NCBI RefSeq assembly: GCF_000520015.2
Contig: NZ_CP007044.2
Location: 2,666,001-2,730,000, forward strand
Source of the DNA: Chania multitudinisentens RB-25
Lineage (GTDB): Bacteria > Pseudomonadota > Gammaproteobacteria > Enterobacterales > Enterobacteriaceae
Reading direction: 5' to 3'
Length of the DNA stretch: 64,000 nt
The translations under genes were made by a program, and so were the position numbers. The notes below the pieces were generated by a model that made no database searches, was not told the DNA's origin, and worked only from the letters and a program-made list of their open reading frames with translations. Shown piece by piece: positions 16,758 through 25,797 of this stretch. The first letter of the stretch is position 1. Every line of letters begins with the position of its first letter.

Positions 16758-18047
16758 TCAGGAAGTTGACGTGTTTTCCTGGGCGATCAGCTGTTTTTCA
16801 TAGGCTTTAAAGAAAGGCAGCCAGATAACGCAGGAGATAGCAAAGTTGGTCAGTACCAGCAGGATCGGGCCAAACGTCCAGCCCGCAGCCCATGGCGCAC
16901 CCAGCAGAGAGGGCGTCGTCCAGGGCACGATGGATATCGGTTTATCAACAAACCCGGAGCTGAGCGCAAACCATGCAACGCTGGCGTTTACCAGCGGCGC
17001 GCCAACAAAAGGGATCAGCATGATTGGGTTCATAATAATCGGTGACCCGAAAATAACCGGTTCGTTAATGTTGAAGAAAGACGGCACCACGCTGAGTTTG
17101 CCAATGGATCGCAGATGCGCGGAGCGGCTGCGCATATACATAATCACCAGTGCCAGCGTTGAGCCGCAGCCGCCGATGACGATATAGAAACGCCAGAAGG
17201 GATCGACGAAGCTGTGCGGTAGAACTTGCCCCATTTCCAGCGCCATCTGGTTAGCAGCAATATTAGCCAGCCAGAACGGTTGCAGTAAATTGGTGACAAT
17301 CGCCGCGCCGTGAATGCCGCAGAACCAGAGTAAATGTGAGACGAGCACGCAAATGAGCACAGCAGTCAGGCTATCTGACGCCGACACCAGCGGTTTAAAG
17401 ATCTCCATAATTAGCTCCGGCAGCAACAGACCGGAGGCGTGCTGTAGGATCAGCGACAGGGGATAGAGTGTTGCAATCATCACCAGCACCGGAACCAGCA
17501 GTTCAAACGACTGCGCGATTTTCTCCGGCACCTGTTCAGGTAGCCTGATGGTGAAGTTCTTCGCTTTCAGAAAGCGCATCAACTCTACGGAAAAAATAGA
17601 AGTGAGTAGCGCGGTAAAAATACCGGTGCCGCCCATAAACATGGCCGGTATGTTCCCGTTGTTAAATGGCGCGGCCACAATCAGGAACGAGCACAACGAG
17701 AGCAGGCCGCCCATCAGCGGGCTGAGGTTATACCCCTGTGAGAGGTTATAGCCAATCCCCACGGCCACATAGATAGTCATGATCCCCATGGTCATGCGGA
17801 ACGGCAGCATGATGGCGTCTTTGTGAGTGGTGGCAAATTCGAGCCACATCTGCCCGAAGGCAAAGGTGGTCTCTTTGGAAAATGGCGGGAAGGCCAGAAT
17901 CATCAGGAAACTTCCAACAATCATAAAAGGCATTGCCGAAATAAATCCGTCCCTGACGGCCAGCACGTGTCGTTGGCCGCCAATTTTTCCGGCCACCGGG
18001 GCTATTTTTCTTTCAATGATAGAAATGATGTTATTGTAAATGCTCAT
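16758..18047 (-). CDS. PTS lactose/cellobiose-family EIIC permease
   Basis: A 429-residue integral membrane transporter with the lactose-family EIIC pattern: MSIYNNIISIIERKIAPVAGKI at the start, an early GFISAMPFMIVGSF, and the conserved NINEPVIFG motif involved in sugar binding. It imports and phosphorylates a beta-glycoside, disaccharide or related sugar. The substrate cannot be read from sequence, and no phospho-glycosidase accompanies it. Confidence 0.92.
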   Translation of the reverse strand: MSIYNNIISIIERKIAPVAGKIGGQRHVLAVRDGFISAMPFMIVGSFLMILAFPPFSKETTFAFGQMWLEFATTHKDAIMLPFRMTMGIMTIYVAVGIGYNLSQGYNLSPLMGGLLSLCSFLIVAAPFNNGNIPAMFMGGTGIFTALLTSIFSVELMRFLKAKNFTIRLPEQVPEKIAQSFELLVPVLVMIATLYPLSLILQHASGLLLPELIMEIFKPLVSASDSLTAVLICVLVSHLLWFCGIHGAAIVTNLLQPFWLANIAANQMALEMGQVLPHSFVDPFWRFYIVIGGCGSTLALVIMYMRSRSAHLRSIGKLSVVPSFFNINEPVIFGSPIIMNPIMLIPFVGAPLVNASVAWFALSSGFVDKPISIVPWTTPSLLGAPWAAGWTFGPILLVLTNFAISCVIWLPFFKAYEKQLIAQENTSTS

Positions 18048-18074
18048 AACGAGTTTCCTGGTGATGGCGCAATA

Positions 18075-18380
18075 TTATGAAAGTAATTCGAGAGCGAATT
18101 TAAGGACGTTTTCGCCTTTCATCATTCCGTAATCCATCGGATTAATGGCTTCCACTTTTTTATTTTTCAATGCGGCGATTTTTTTAAACTCTTCAAGCTT
18201 ATAGCGCACCTGTGGACCCAGCAGGCACAGATCATACTGTTCAATATTTTCGTTAAATTTCTCCAACGGGAACGCATTGATATCAATTTCAATATTTTGT
18301 GATTCTGCGGCTGCTTTCATTTTCTTTACCAGTATTGATGTGCTCATACCGGCGTTACAACAAAGGAATATCTTTTTCAT
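18075..18380 (-). CDS. PTS lactose/cellobiose-family EIIB
   Basis: A 101-residue cytoplasmic EIIB with the phosphocysteine loop at the N-terminus: FLCCNAGMSTS, Cys8 being the expected phosphorylation site. It passes phosphate from EIIA to the sugar bound by EIIC. It lies 24 nt after the dehydratase gene and 27 nt before EIIC, in one operon. Confidence 0.92.
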   Translation of the reverse strand: MKKIFLCCNAGMSTSILVKKMKAAAESQNIEIDINAFPLEKFNENIEQYDLCLLGPQVRYKLEEFKKIAALKNKKVEAINPMDYGMMKGENVLKFALELLS

Positions 18381-18404
18381 AGGGAAACCTTAATTAGCGA
18401 CATG

Positions 18405-19562
18405 TCAGAAGGTGTATTTTTTGAAAGAGGATAAATAGTCTTTATCAAGTTCAACGCCCAGCCCTGGCTTCATCCCCTCAACGAAGAAATGTCCGTCTCG
18501 TGCTTTGGGTTCAAGAGCGTCGGTGAGGATGCGGTAACGCTCATCCTGCCAGTAGGGGAACCACTCCTGAATCTGTACATTGGTCGTGCAAATATCAAAC
18601 TGGACGCAAGCAGCCGTCAGAATGGGGCCGGAGGCGTTGTGTGGTTGCACTGCGATTTGATAGGTTTCGGCAAACGACGCTATCTTTTTCATTTCAGTAA
18701 AGCCGCCTGCCAACCCCATATCCGGTTGAATAAGTTCAAACACGCGATTTTCAATAAACGGAGCAAAATCATAGCGTGTATATAAACGTTCCCCTCCTGC
18801 CAGCGGAATATTGACTTTCTCCTTAACCTCGGCGGAAGAATTGATCAGCAGGGTATCCGTTGGTTCTTCATAGAAATAAGGGTTGAAGGCTTCTAGCTGT
18901 TTTCCCCATTTAATCGCGTCGGAAACGTTCAGGCAACCGTGCAAATCCAGCATAATATCCACGCTTTCACCCACCGCCGCGCGCACTGCTTCCACGCGCG
19001 CGATGGCCATATTGCCCCAGTCTTTGCTGATCGGGCGGGAAGGGGTGGATTTCTCCCCGGTTGGCGACATTTTAAACGGATCAAACTTCAGCCCGTTAAA
19101 CCCGTCGTTAACGACGCGCAGAGCCTTTTCGGCAAATTCTTCCGGTCGCCAGGCGTCGAAATACCAGTGATTAGCATACAAAGGGATACTGTCCCGGCAT
19201 TGTCCCCCTAGCAACTGGTAAATCGGCAGGTTCAGCGCTTTGCCTTTGATATCCCACAGGGCGATATCAATAGCGCTCATGGCACCGTAGATCGCCAGCG
19301 ATCGTCCGCGGGCCCAATAGGACTTATCGAAACATTGCTGGAAAATATGCTCGGAATCGAAGGGCGAGCGGCCAACCAGATAGCTTTTGGTGAGCGATTC
19401 GAGGATCGGAATCACCGATTTTGCTCCTATGCCGTAGCTCATTGCCACTTCGCCAAGGCCGGATATCCCCTCATCGGTTTCGACTTCCACCACGATCAGA
19501 TTATGGGCAGGTGCTCTGCCCCTGAGATCGACATCGTAAACATTTAACCCTGTAATTTTCAT
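18405..19562 (-). CDS. Enolase-superfamily (mandelate racemase/galactonate dehydratase-like) enzyme
   Basis: A 385-residue protein of the mandelate racemase/muconate lactonizing group. It has the capping domain with GLGEV, then the barrel with the catalytic Lys in GLKFDPF, metal ligands Asp (IMLDLHG), Glu (FYEEPT) and Glu (AGGERLY), and a basic His in QPHNASGP. Such proteins mostly dehydrate sugar acids. It heads a PTS operon, so it may act on a derivative of the imported sugar, but normal dehydratase substrates are not phosphorylated. Closest named family is D-galactonate dehydratase-like; exact activity is unknown. Confidence 0.85.
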   Translation of the reverse strand: MKITGLNVYDVDLRGRAPAHNLIVVEVETDEGISGLGEVAMSYGIGAKSVIPILESLTKSYLVGRSPFDSEHIFQQCFDKSYWARGRSLAIYGAMSAIDIALWDIKGKALNLPIYQLLGGQCRDSIPLYANHWYFDAWRPEEFAEKALRVVNDGFNGLKFDPFKMSPTGEKSTPSRPISKDWGNMAIARVEAVRAAVGESVDIMLDLHGCLNVSDAIKWGKQLEAFNPYFYEEPTDTLLINSSAEVKEKVNIPLAGGERLYTRYDFAPFIENRVFELIQPDMGLAGGFTEMKKIASFAETYQIAVQPHNASGPILTAACVQFDICTTNVQIQEWFPYWQDERYRILTDALEPKARDGHFFVEGMKPGLGVELDKDYLSSFKKYTF

Positions 19563-19586
19563 GGTGACCTCTGCTTTTTTTTCATT

Positions 19587-19602
19587 ATGTGCACGTGCAC
19601 AT
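19587..19602. promoter_or_regulatory. LacI-type operator palindrome 1
   Basis: The 16-bp perfect palindrome ATGTGCACGTGCACAT lies 25 bp upstream of the dehydratase start. The central CG and two-fold symmetry are typical of LacI/GalR operators. Its near-identical partner is centred 65 bp away. Confidence 0.75.
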
Positions 19603-19649
19603 TTTATTTCAAGACACCAAATGAGATCAAAATCGCATAAAAGCTAAAA

Positions 19650-19669
19650 AAATGTGCACGTGCACATTT
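19650..19669. promoter_or_regulatory. LacI-type operator palindrome 2
   Basis: The 20-bp perfect palindrome AAATGTGCACGTGCACATTT has the same core as the site at 19587. Two operators about six helical turns apart allow looping repression. It also sits about 84 bp before the divergent racemase gene, so both directions may be controlled. Confidence 0.78.
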
Positions 19670-19752
19670 GACCGGGATTTCTATAATTGCATCGTCAAGC
19701 ACTGGGTTCTCAGGTAAGGTCTGGCAAGAAAGGGATCACTGCAAAGGAGAAC

Positions 19753-20460
19753 ATGATGAAAGTACTGGGCCTATTGGGCGGCATGAGTTGGGAATCTACT
19801 ATCCCTTACTACCGTATGATCAACGAACAGGTGAAGGAACAGCTCGGTGGTCTGCATTCGGCCAAGATCGTGCTCTACAGCGTCGATTTTCAGGAAATAG
19901 AACGTTTGCAGCATCAGGGGGATTGGGAGGGCGCGGGTCACCTGCTGGCAGAGGCCGCCGTATCACTGCGTGCCGCAGGAGCAGAGGCCATCGTGATTTG
20001 TACCAACACCATGCATAAAGTGGCGGGGGCGATAGAGCAGGCCAGTGGTTTACCGCTGATCCACATTGCTGACGCTACGGCGCGGCAGGTGCGCCAGCAG
20101 GATATCCACCGCGTCGGGCTGTTGGGAACGCGCTTTACCATGGAGCAGGATTTTTATCGTGGGCGTCTGCAAGAGCAGTTTGGTATTGAGGTGGTAACGC
20201 CCGCTGCCGCTGATCGTGACATTGTGCATCGCATCATTTATGAAGAGCTGTGCCTGGGGAAGATCCGCGATGCCTCGCGTGATGAGTATCGGCGGATTAT
20301 CAATAATCTGGAACAGCAAGGGGCGCAGGGCATTATCTTCGGCTGCACCGAGATTGGCTTGTTGGTTGGTGCACAGGATGCTGCGGTGCCGGTGTTTGAC
20401 ACCACGGCAATTCATGCGCGTGCGGCGGCGGATTATGCGCTGGCTGAACGTTTTTTGTGA
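19753..20460 (+). CDS. racX: Aspartate/glutamate-racemase-family enzyme (RacX/YgeA-like)
   Basis: A 235-residue cofactor-independent racemase. It begins MMKVLGLLGGMSWEST and has the two catalytic cysteine motifs CTNTMHK and FGCTEIG. It aligns along its length with E. coli YgeA (RacX), a broad-specificity amino-acid racemase. The start at 19753 follows AAGGAG; the ATG at 19756 is equally possible. It is divergent from the PTS-dehydratase operon over the twin operators. Confidence 0.85.
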   Translation: MMKVLGLLGGMSWESTIPYYRMINEQVKEQLGGLHSAKIVLYSVDFQEIERLQHQGDWEGAGHLLAEAAVSLRAAGAEAIVICTNTMHKVAGAIEQASGLPLIHIADATARQVRQQDIHRVGLLGTRFTMEQDFYRGRLQEQFGIEVVTPAAADRDIVHRIIYEELCLGKIRDASRDEYRRIINNLEQQGAQGIIFGCTEIGLLVGAQDAAVPVFDTTAIHARAAADYALAERFL

Positions 20461-20564
20461 TCAACGTCGCTATTGAATCGTGGCTAACAGCATGGCGATT
20501 GTTGTTTCCGCGGTGTGATTCTACAGTGTAGCCAGTTTTTATTTATTCTACGGAGAAAACACCG

Positions 20565-21527
20565 ATGACCTATGCCCTGGTAGGGGATGTTGGCGGCACC
20601 AACGCTCGCTTGGCGTTGTGTACCGTTGAAACGGGTGAAATCACCCAGGCGAAAACCTATTCAGGTTTGGAGTTCGACAGCCTGGAGGCCGTGATTCGTC
20701 AGTATTTGGCCGAACACCAGTTGGTGGTTCAGGATGCCTGTATCGCCATTGCCTGCCCAGTGACGGAAGATTGGGTTGCGATGACGAATCACACTTGGGC
20801 TTTTTCCATTAAAGAGATGCAGGCCAACCTGGGGCTCAGCCATCTGGAAGTGATTAACGATTTTACCGCGGTATCGATGGCGATTCCGATGCTGTCTGAA
20901 ACGGATGTGGTGCAATTCGGCGGCGGTAAAGCGCAAAAAGATAAACCGATAGCGGTTTACGGTGCCGGTACCGGCCTGGGGGTGGCGCATCTGGTGCAGG
21001 TTGACCGCCGCTGGGTGAGTTTACCGGGGGAAGGCGGGCACGTGGATTTTGCCTCAAACAGTGATGAGGAAGACATCATTCTGGAAATATTGCGTGCCGA
21101 AATGGGGCGGGTTTCCATGGAGCGCGTGCTTTCCGGCCCTGGTTTGGTGAACCTGTATCGCGCCATTGTGCAGGCAGATAACCGCCAGCCAGAAGCACTG
21201 GAGCCTAAAGATATTACCGAGCGTGCGTTAGCAGGCAGTTGTAGCGATTGCCACTGCGCCCTTTCGTTGTTCTGCATGAGCATGGGGCGTTTTGGCGGCA
21301 ATCTGGCGTTGACTCTGGGCACCTTCGGTGGGGTGTATATTGCTGGTGGCCTGGTGCCGCGTTTTATGGCGTTTTTCAAAGCTTCTGGATTCCGTGCGGC
21401 ATTTGAAGATAAAGGCCGTTTTAAGGATTATGTGCGTGAAATCCCGGTATTTGTGATCGCACATGCCCAACCGGGGCTGCTGGGTGCTGGAGCACATCTA
21501 CGCCAGATTTTAGGGATGCAACTGTAA
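20565..21527 (+). CDS. glk: Glucokinase
   Basis: A 320-residue ATP-dependent glucokinase of the enterobacterial type, which makes glucose 6-phosphate from free glucose. It shows the N-terminal phosphate motif GDVGGTNARLALC, the sugar-site region NDFTAVSMAIP and GAGTGLGVAHL, and the catalytic GEGGHVDFA. Length matches E. coli Glk (321). A GGAG lies before the ATG. It could feed glucose released by the alpha-glucan enzymes in this window into glycolysis. Confidence 0.97.
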   Translation: MTYALVGDVGGTNARLALCTVETGEITQAKTYSGLEFDSLEAVIRQYLAEHQLVVQDACIAIACPVTEDWVAMTNHTWAFSIKEMQANLGLSHLEVINDFTAVSMAIPMLSETDVVQFGGGKAQKDKPIAVYGAGTGLGVAHLVQVDRRWVSLPGEGGHVDFASNSDEEDIILEILRAEMGRVSMERVLSGPGLVNLYRAIVQADNRQPEALEPKDITERALAGSCSDCHCALSLFCMSMGRFGGNLALTLGTFGGVYIAGGLVPRFMAFFKASGFRAAFEDKGRFKDYVREIPVFVIAHAQPGLLGAGAHLRQILGMQL

Positions 21528-21535
21528 GTTTGGCA

Positions 21536-21561
21536 GGGGCGTAGCCTGTTGCTTGCGCCCC
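21536..21561 (+). terminator. Weak terminator-like hairpin after glk
   Basis: Stem GGGGCG/CGCCCC around a 14-nt loop, 9 nt after the glk stop. The following T content is low, so termination is uncertain. Confidence 0.45.
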
Positions 21562-21932
21562 GCTCTGTTTGCTCAACAAGCTGATTTTATTCAACCACTC
21601 GGCGTTTTCTTTTCCTCTCATTCACCAGCGTTACCCGTTCATTCTCTCGCTGGCTTTGCCCTGATGCAGCCAGTAATAAAAATGGCTGAGAGAGAGATAC
21701 CTGTGCTTTGCTTAGAAAGTTCTGTTCAAGTAGAGGAAGGGAAGATAATTAATTCACTAATTAAATGAAATATATAAATAAAATGGCAAAAATTGAATGT
21801 CGTTAAATGTGCAGGAATTATGAAGGATGTGTCTGAGATGCGTAAATGGGCATTGTCCTATGGAGTGGCCATGGCTGCGGAACTACTGTTATCGGTGTAA
21901 AGGACAGGTTCCACTCTGTGGGAGTTTATCAA
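21562..21932. other. AT-rich intergenic region upstream of the DUF2502 gene
   Basis: No gene is seen. A hairpin CTGGCT/AGCCAG spans 21650-21673, and the stretch 21745-21810 is very AT-rich, a likely promoter region for the gene at 21933. A small RNA here cannot be excluded but has no positive evidence. Confidence 0.4.
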
Positions 21933-22265
21933 ATGAAAAAAATACTGTTGTTACTGGTGGTGTTATTACCACTGTCATTGCCAATCGTCAGCCATGCAGA
22001 GGTTTCCATCGGGGTATATGTTCCCGGTTTATCATTGCAGATTGGCGATCGTGACAACCGTGGATATTACTGGGATGGTGGTTACTGGCGCACTCCGCGC
22101 TGGTGGCATGAGAATTACCGCCCACGCGGTTATTATTATGCTCCGCCACCACAGGTAAGGTATTACGGGCCACCGCGCCGTGAATGGCACGATCGCCCGC
22201 ATCATTACCGCATGCCGCCATCTCCGCCAGGCCATTATCGCCATGGCCCAAGATCATACAGATAG
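21933..22265 (+). CDS. DUF2502 (YpeC-like) small secreted protein
   Basis: A 110-residue protein with a Sec signal peptide (MKKILLLLVVLLPLSLPIVSHA, cleavage after SHA). The short mature domain has the LQIGDRDNRGYYWDGG(YW) block shared with E. coli YpeC, and the tail is rich in Pro, Tyr, His and Arg. Function is unknown; the His-rich tail could bind metal. The start follows GGGAG. E. coli ypeC lies in the same nupC/mntH neighbourhood, supporting common descent. Confidence 0.75.
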   Translation: MKKILLLLVVLLPLSLPIVSHAEVSIGVYVPGLSLQIGDRDNRGYYWDGGYWRTPRWWHENYRPRGYYYAPPPQVRYYGPPRREWHDRPHHYRMPPSPPGHYRHGPRSYR

Positions 22266-22274
22266 ACATGGCAA

Positions 22275-22304
22275 CCGCCGCCACCGTGAGCACGGTGGCG
22301 GCGG
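22275..22304. terminator. Perfect 14-bp hairpin between convergent genes
   Basis: CCGCCGCCACCGTG pairs perfectly with CACGGTGGCGGCGG around a 2-nt loop. It fills the 41-bp gap between the DUF2502 stop and the DUF1479 stop. Neither side has a clean T-run, but the stem is very stable and probably protects or ends both messages. Confidence 0.65.
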
Positions 22305-22306
22305 TG

Positions 22307-23551
22307 TTATTTCATGCCGAGCTGTGTTTTGCCAAGCGGCGTCAGCATGTCGAGGGTCGCGCGGCCAACGAAATCCACTTCAAAATCATCCGGGGCGAAA
22401 TCTGCAGGGGTTCTGCCAGACAGGAAGCTCGGCAGTTGGCGTTGCAAATAGGCATCGTTTTTATCGCACCCCGGTGCGGCGGCAATGTACATCACGTTGC
22501 TGTCGAATTCGCCGTGGTGCTCATTTTCTACCGAATGGATAACATCACAGTGCCAGAAAACCGTATCTCCTGGCTCTAAATCGGGAATAGGGGAAGTCCC
22601 TTGTAATAAAAGGGGATGCCATTTCTCTGAGATCGATAATGCTCGGCCTGGAGCAGCATCGCACAAATCATCATCAGCCACATCATCCTGTAACGCGCGC
22701 AGCAATATATAAGCCATGGCGTTGGCAACCGGCACCAGATTCAGGGTACCAGCGTTGGTGCGTTGTGGGGTGAGCGCTGTCCAGCCCTGAAAAGTGCGGA
22801 ACATCGAACAGACTGCCGGTGAAGCGATCTCGCGCACTTCGGTGCGGCCATCGGCGGCAAAGGGATCGTAGCGTTGCCAGTCACCGGAAAATACATGGCG
22901 ATAAACATAGCGGAAGTTTTCATCCAGCCAGCGCTCAATGGTGCCGCTGTCTACATGTGGCGACAGGCCCAGCGAAGAGGAATTCGGGGGGCGACGGCGG
23001 GTGCGATCGGCATAGGTGGTTACCCGCGTTGGGTCAAAATGCTGTTTACCATTACTTTCGCTTTCCCACAGGCTGTTAAGGAACACCTGTACCGCATGCA
23101 TGCGCTGATCCTGACGAGCCTCCACCTGCGGTTTTGACCAATAAATGCCATAGATCTGTGGTTTGCTGGCGGCCAGTTTGCCGAAATAGTTATCTTCGGC
23201 GGCATTCTTCAAGCGCTCGACAAAATTATTACGCTCAAGATAATCACCAATTTCCTGGTTCCAGGCTTCTGCGGTGCTGCGTGAGAAAACACCGCGAATG
23301 GCGCAAGCACCACGTTGTTTAATCAGGGATTTTTGCTGTTCGCTGACGCGTTGTTGCAGAATATCCTCGGCATCGATCTGGGGCACGGGATTTTGCCCCG
23401 CCGCCAATTCCTGGCGGATGTGTTCAATCTGCTGGCGAATGTTATCTTCCAACGCCAAGAATACGTCACGGTAGTTCGGCAATGCCTGCCGTAATTGCTG
23501 TTTAACGGCTTTAATGGTGGCAGGAATATCTTCGATGAGTAATGCAGCCAT
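22307..23551 (-). CDS. ybiU: DUF1479 (YbiU-like) protein, putative Fe(II)/2-oxoglutarate-type oxygenase
   Basis: A 414-residue soluble protein aligning with the YbiU/DUF1479 family. A likely metal site is the HxD in SPHVDSG with the distal His in FWHCDVIHSVEN, in the order expected for a double-stranded beta-helix oxygenase; substrate is unknown. The start follows AAGGAG. It is convergent with the DUF2502 gene and divergent from alaC. Confidence 0.82.
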   Translation of the reverse strand: MAALLIEDIPATIKAVKQQLRQALPNYRDVFLALEDNIRQQIEHIRQELAAGQNPVPQIDAEDILQQRVSEQQKSLIKQRGACAIRGVFSRSTAEAWNQEIGDYLERNNFVERLKNAAEDNYFGKLAASKPQIYGIYWSKPQVEARQDQRMHAVQVFLNSLWESESNGKQHFDPTRVTTYADRTRRRPPNSSSLGLSPHVDSGTIERWLDENFRYVYRHVFSGDWQRYDPFAADGRTEVREIASPAVCSMFRTFQGWTALTPQRTNAGTLNLVPVANAMAYILLRALQDDVADDDLCDAAPGRALSISEKWHPLLLQGTSPIPDLEPGDTVFWHCDVIHSVENEHHGEFDSNVMYIAAAPGCDKNDAYLQRQLPSFLSGRTPADFAPDDFEVDFVGRATLDMLTPLGKTQLGMK

Positions 23552-23888
23552 GGTGTTCTCCTTGGTGCCAGCGTTGGGCTCTTGTAGAAAGATGAGTGTT
23601 GCTGTTTTGTTGTAATGGCGTTAACGATTATCTGGGTTTAATAGAGGAAAATAAAGGGTTATGTTTCATTCGAAATATCCTCTTTTTTGTTTTTCGGAAA
23701 TTATACGCTGATAGCGTGCTGCTTCTTGCTCGCAATAATGCTAGTTCAGCAACCCAGTGATTAGCTGTAAAAAAATTGTTATTGGGGGCTCGACAAGCCT
23801 GATGGGGCTGCGCTATGTTCGATGTCCGGCCACAAAGTGGCCAGCGTCGCTCGGACGGTCCGGGCGCTAACGTCTCTTCGAGGAATTT
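23552..23888. other. ybiU-alaC divergent intergenic region
   Basis: No gene is seen. The last 65 bases before alaC hold two hairpins: GGCCAC/GTGGCC (23828-23842) and CTCGGAC/GTCCGGG just after it. They may form a structured 5' leader for alaC. An AT-rich tract at 23630-23720 probably holds promoters for both directions. Confidence 0.45.
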
Positions 23889-25121
23889 ATGGCTGATAAC
23901 AGTCCGCGCCGTTTTACGCGCATTGAACGTCTTCCCCCTTATGTTTTCAATATCACCTCTGAGCTGAAAATGGCGGCACGCCGTCGTGGCGAGGATATTA
24001 TCGATTTCAGCATGGGCAACCCCGATGGCCCAACGCCGCCGCACATTGTTGAAAAACTCTGCGCCGTGGCGCAGCGTGAAGATACGCATGGCTATTCAAC
24101 TTCACGCGGTATTCCGCGTCTGCGCCGGGCGATTTCCAACTGGTATCAAGAGCGCTATCAGGTTGATATCGATCCTGAAAGCGAGGCGATTGTCACCATC
24201 GGCTCGAAAGAAGGGCTGGCGCATTTGATGCTGGCAACGCTCGATCATGGTGATACCGTGCTGGTGCCGAACCCCAGCTACCCGATCCATATTTATGGTG
24301 CGGTGATTGCCGGTGCACAGGTGCGCTCGGTGCCGCTGGCAGAGGGTGTCGATTTCTTTGGTGAACTGGAACGTGCTATCCGCGAATCCATTCCACGGCC
24401 AAAGATGATGATCCTTGGCTTCCCATCCAACCCCACCGCGCAGTGCGTGGAGCTGGATTTCTTCGAGCGGGTCGTCGCGCTGGCAAAACAGTATGACGTA
24501 CTGGTGATCCACGATCTGGCCTATGCCGATATTGTGTATGACGGCTGGAAAGCGCCCTCGATCATGCAGGTGCCAGGGGCAAAAGATATTGCGGTTGAGT
24601 TCTTTACCCTGTCGAAAAGCTACAATATGGCTGGCTGGCGCGTGGGTTTTATGGTGGGTAATCCTGAATTGGTCAGTGCGCTGGCGCGCATCAAGAGTTA
24701 TCACGATTACGGCACGTTTACCCCGTTACAGGTGGCGGCAATTGCGGCGTTGGAAGGCGATCAGCAGTGTGTGCTGGATATTGCCGAGCAGTATCGCCAG
24801 CGGCGCAATGTGCTGGTGAAAGGGCTGCATGAAGCGGGCTGGATGGTAGAAAACCCCAAGGCGTCAATGTATGTCTGGGCAAAAATCCCAGAAGCTTATG
24901 CGCATCTCGGTTCGCTGGAATTTGCTAAACGCCTGCTGGCAGACGCTAAAGTATGTGTTTCGCCGGGAATTGGTTTCGGTGATTACGGTGATACCCATGT
25001 GCGTTTTGCGCTGATTGAAAACCAGGATCGCATCCGCCAGGCGGTGCGCGGTATCAAGGCGATGTTCCGTGCTGATGGCCTGCTGACACCGCCCAAAGCC
25101 AGCACCACCACCATAAAATAA
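23889..25121 (+). CDS. alaC: Glutamate-pyruvate aminotransferase AlaC
   Basis: A 410-residue PLP-dependent class I aminotransferase that forms alanine from pyruvate and glutamate, matching E. coli AlaC (YfdZ). Visible motifs: DFSMGNPDGPTP at the N-terminus, the PLP lysine in TLSKSYNMAGWRVGF, and YADIVYDGWKAPS. A GAGGAA precedes the ATG. A structured leader and a downstream terminator suggest a single-gene transcript. Confidence 0.95.
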   Translation: MADNSPRRFTRIERLPPYVFNITSELKMAARRRGEDIIDFSMGNPDGPTPPHIVEKLCAVAQREDTHGYSTSRGIPRLRRAISNWYQERYQVDIDPESEAIVTIGSKEGLAHLMLATLDHGDTVLVPNPSYPIHIYGAVIAGAQVRSVPLAEGVDFFGELERAIRESIPRPKMMILGFPSNPTAQCVELDFFERVVALAKQYDVLVIHDLAYADIVYDGWKAPSIMQVPGAKDIAVEFFTLSKSYNMAGWRVGFMVGNPELVSALARIKSYHDYGTFTPLQVAAIAALEGDQQCVLDIAEQYRQRRNVLVKGLHEAGWMVENPKASMYVWAKIPEAYAHLGSLEFAKRLLADAKVCVSPGIGFGDYGDTHVRFALIENQDRIRQAVRGIKAMFRADGLLTPPKASTTTIK

Positions 25122-25126
25122 CCATC

Positions 25127-25149
25127 AACCGGGGAATGCCCCGGTTTTT
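25127..25149 (+). terminator. Terminator of alaC
   Basis: Perfect 8-bp stem AACCGGGG/CCCCGGTT with loop AATG and a T-run, 5 nt after the alaC stop. Confidence 0.92.
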
Positions 25150-25254
25150 CTTTTCTTAGCTACAGTAGAGATAAGGGATCTCATGGTTCTGTTTCCCCAT
25201 CATTTGCCAGACGGCGGGCTATAGCCAGTATTACTTTATTTAGCGGGAGAGTTT

Positions 25255-25779
25255 ATGAGCGTACGCTTTGCGAAATCGCAAATCATTCTGCACTGGTTAA
25301 CGTTGCTGATGGTGATCCTGACATACAGTGCCATGCTACTCAGTGATTGGGTACCAGATGATTATTTTTCTCTGGTCAAGGAGTTGCACTTTCATTTTGG
25401 TCTGTCGGTGTTTGTGCTGATGCTTTTCCGCCTTTATCTGCGCCAGCGTCATGCTGTGCCGCCAATCACCCCGGCGTTAGCACCATGGCAGGCATTAGGC
25501 TCAACGATGTTTCACTGGTTGTTATATCTGCTGTTCTTATCCTTGCCTATTTTGGGCGTGCTCACGTTGGCCTACGGCGGCAAACAGTGGATGCTGCTCG
25601 GCTGGCAGGTGCCGCAATGGGTCACACCGGATTCAGGGATGCGCAACCTGGTGAGAAGTATTCATGAAACTCTGGCTAACAGCGGTTATTTTATTATCGG
25701 TGTTCACGCATTGGCGGCGCTTTATCACCATTATCTGCGTGGGGACGATACGCTGCGCCGTATGATGCCGGGCAAATAG
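25255..25779 (+). CDS. cybB: Cytochrome b561 (CybB family)
   Basis: A 174-residue inner-membrane di-heme b-type cytochrome with four hydrophobic spans. Conserved histidines are in IILHWLTL (helix 1), LHFHFGLS (helix 2) and the GVHALAALYHHY segment (helix 4). Length matches E. coli CybB (176). It likely moves electrons, for instance between quinol and superoxide. A GCGGGAGAG site precedes the ATG. Confidence 0.92.
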   Translation: MSVRFAKSQIILHWLTLLMVILTYSAMLLSDWVPDDYFSLVKELHFHFGLSVFVLMLFRLYLRQRHAVPPITPALAPWQALGSTMFHWLLYLLFLSLPILGVLTLAYGGKQWMLLGWQVPQWVTPDSGMRNLVRSIHETLANSGYFIIGVHALAALYHHYLRGDDTLRRMMPGK

Positions 25780-25797
25780 CGCGGTGCTAGCCAGGCA

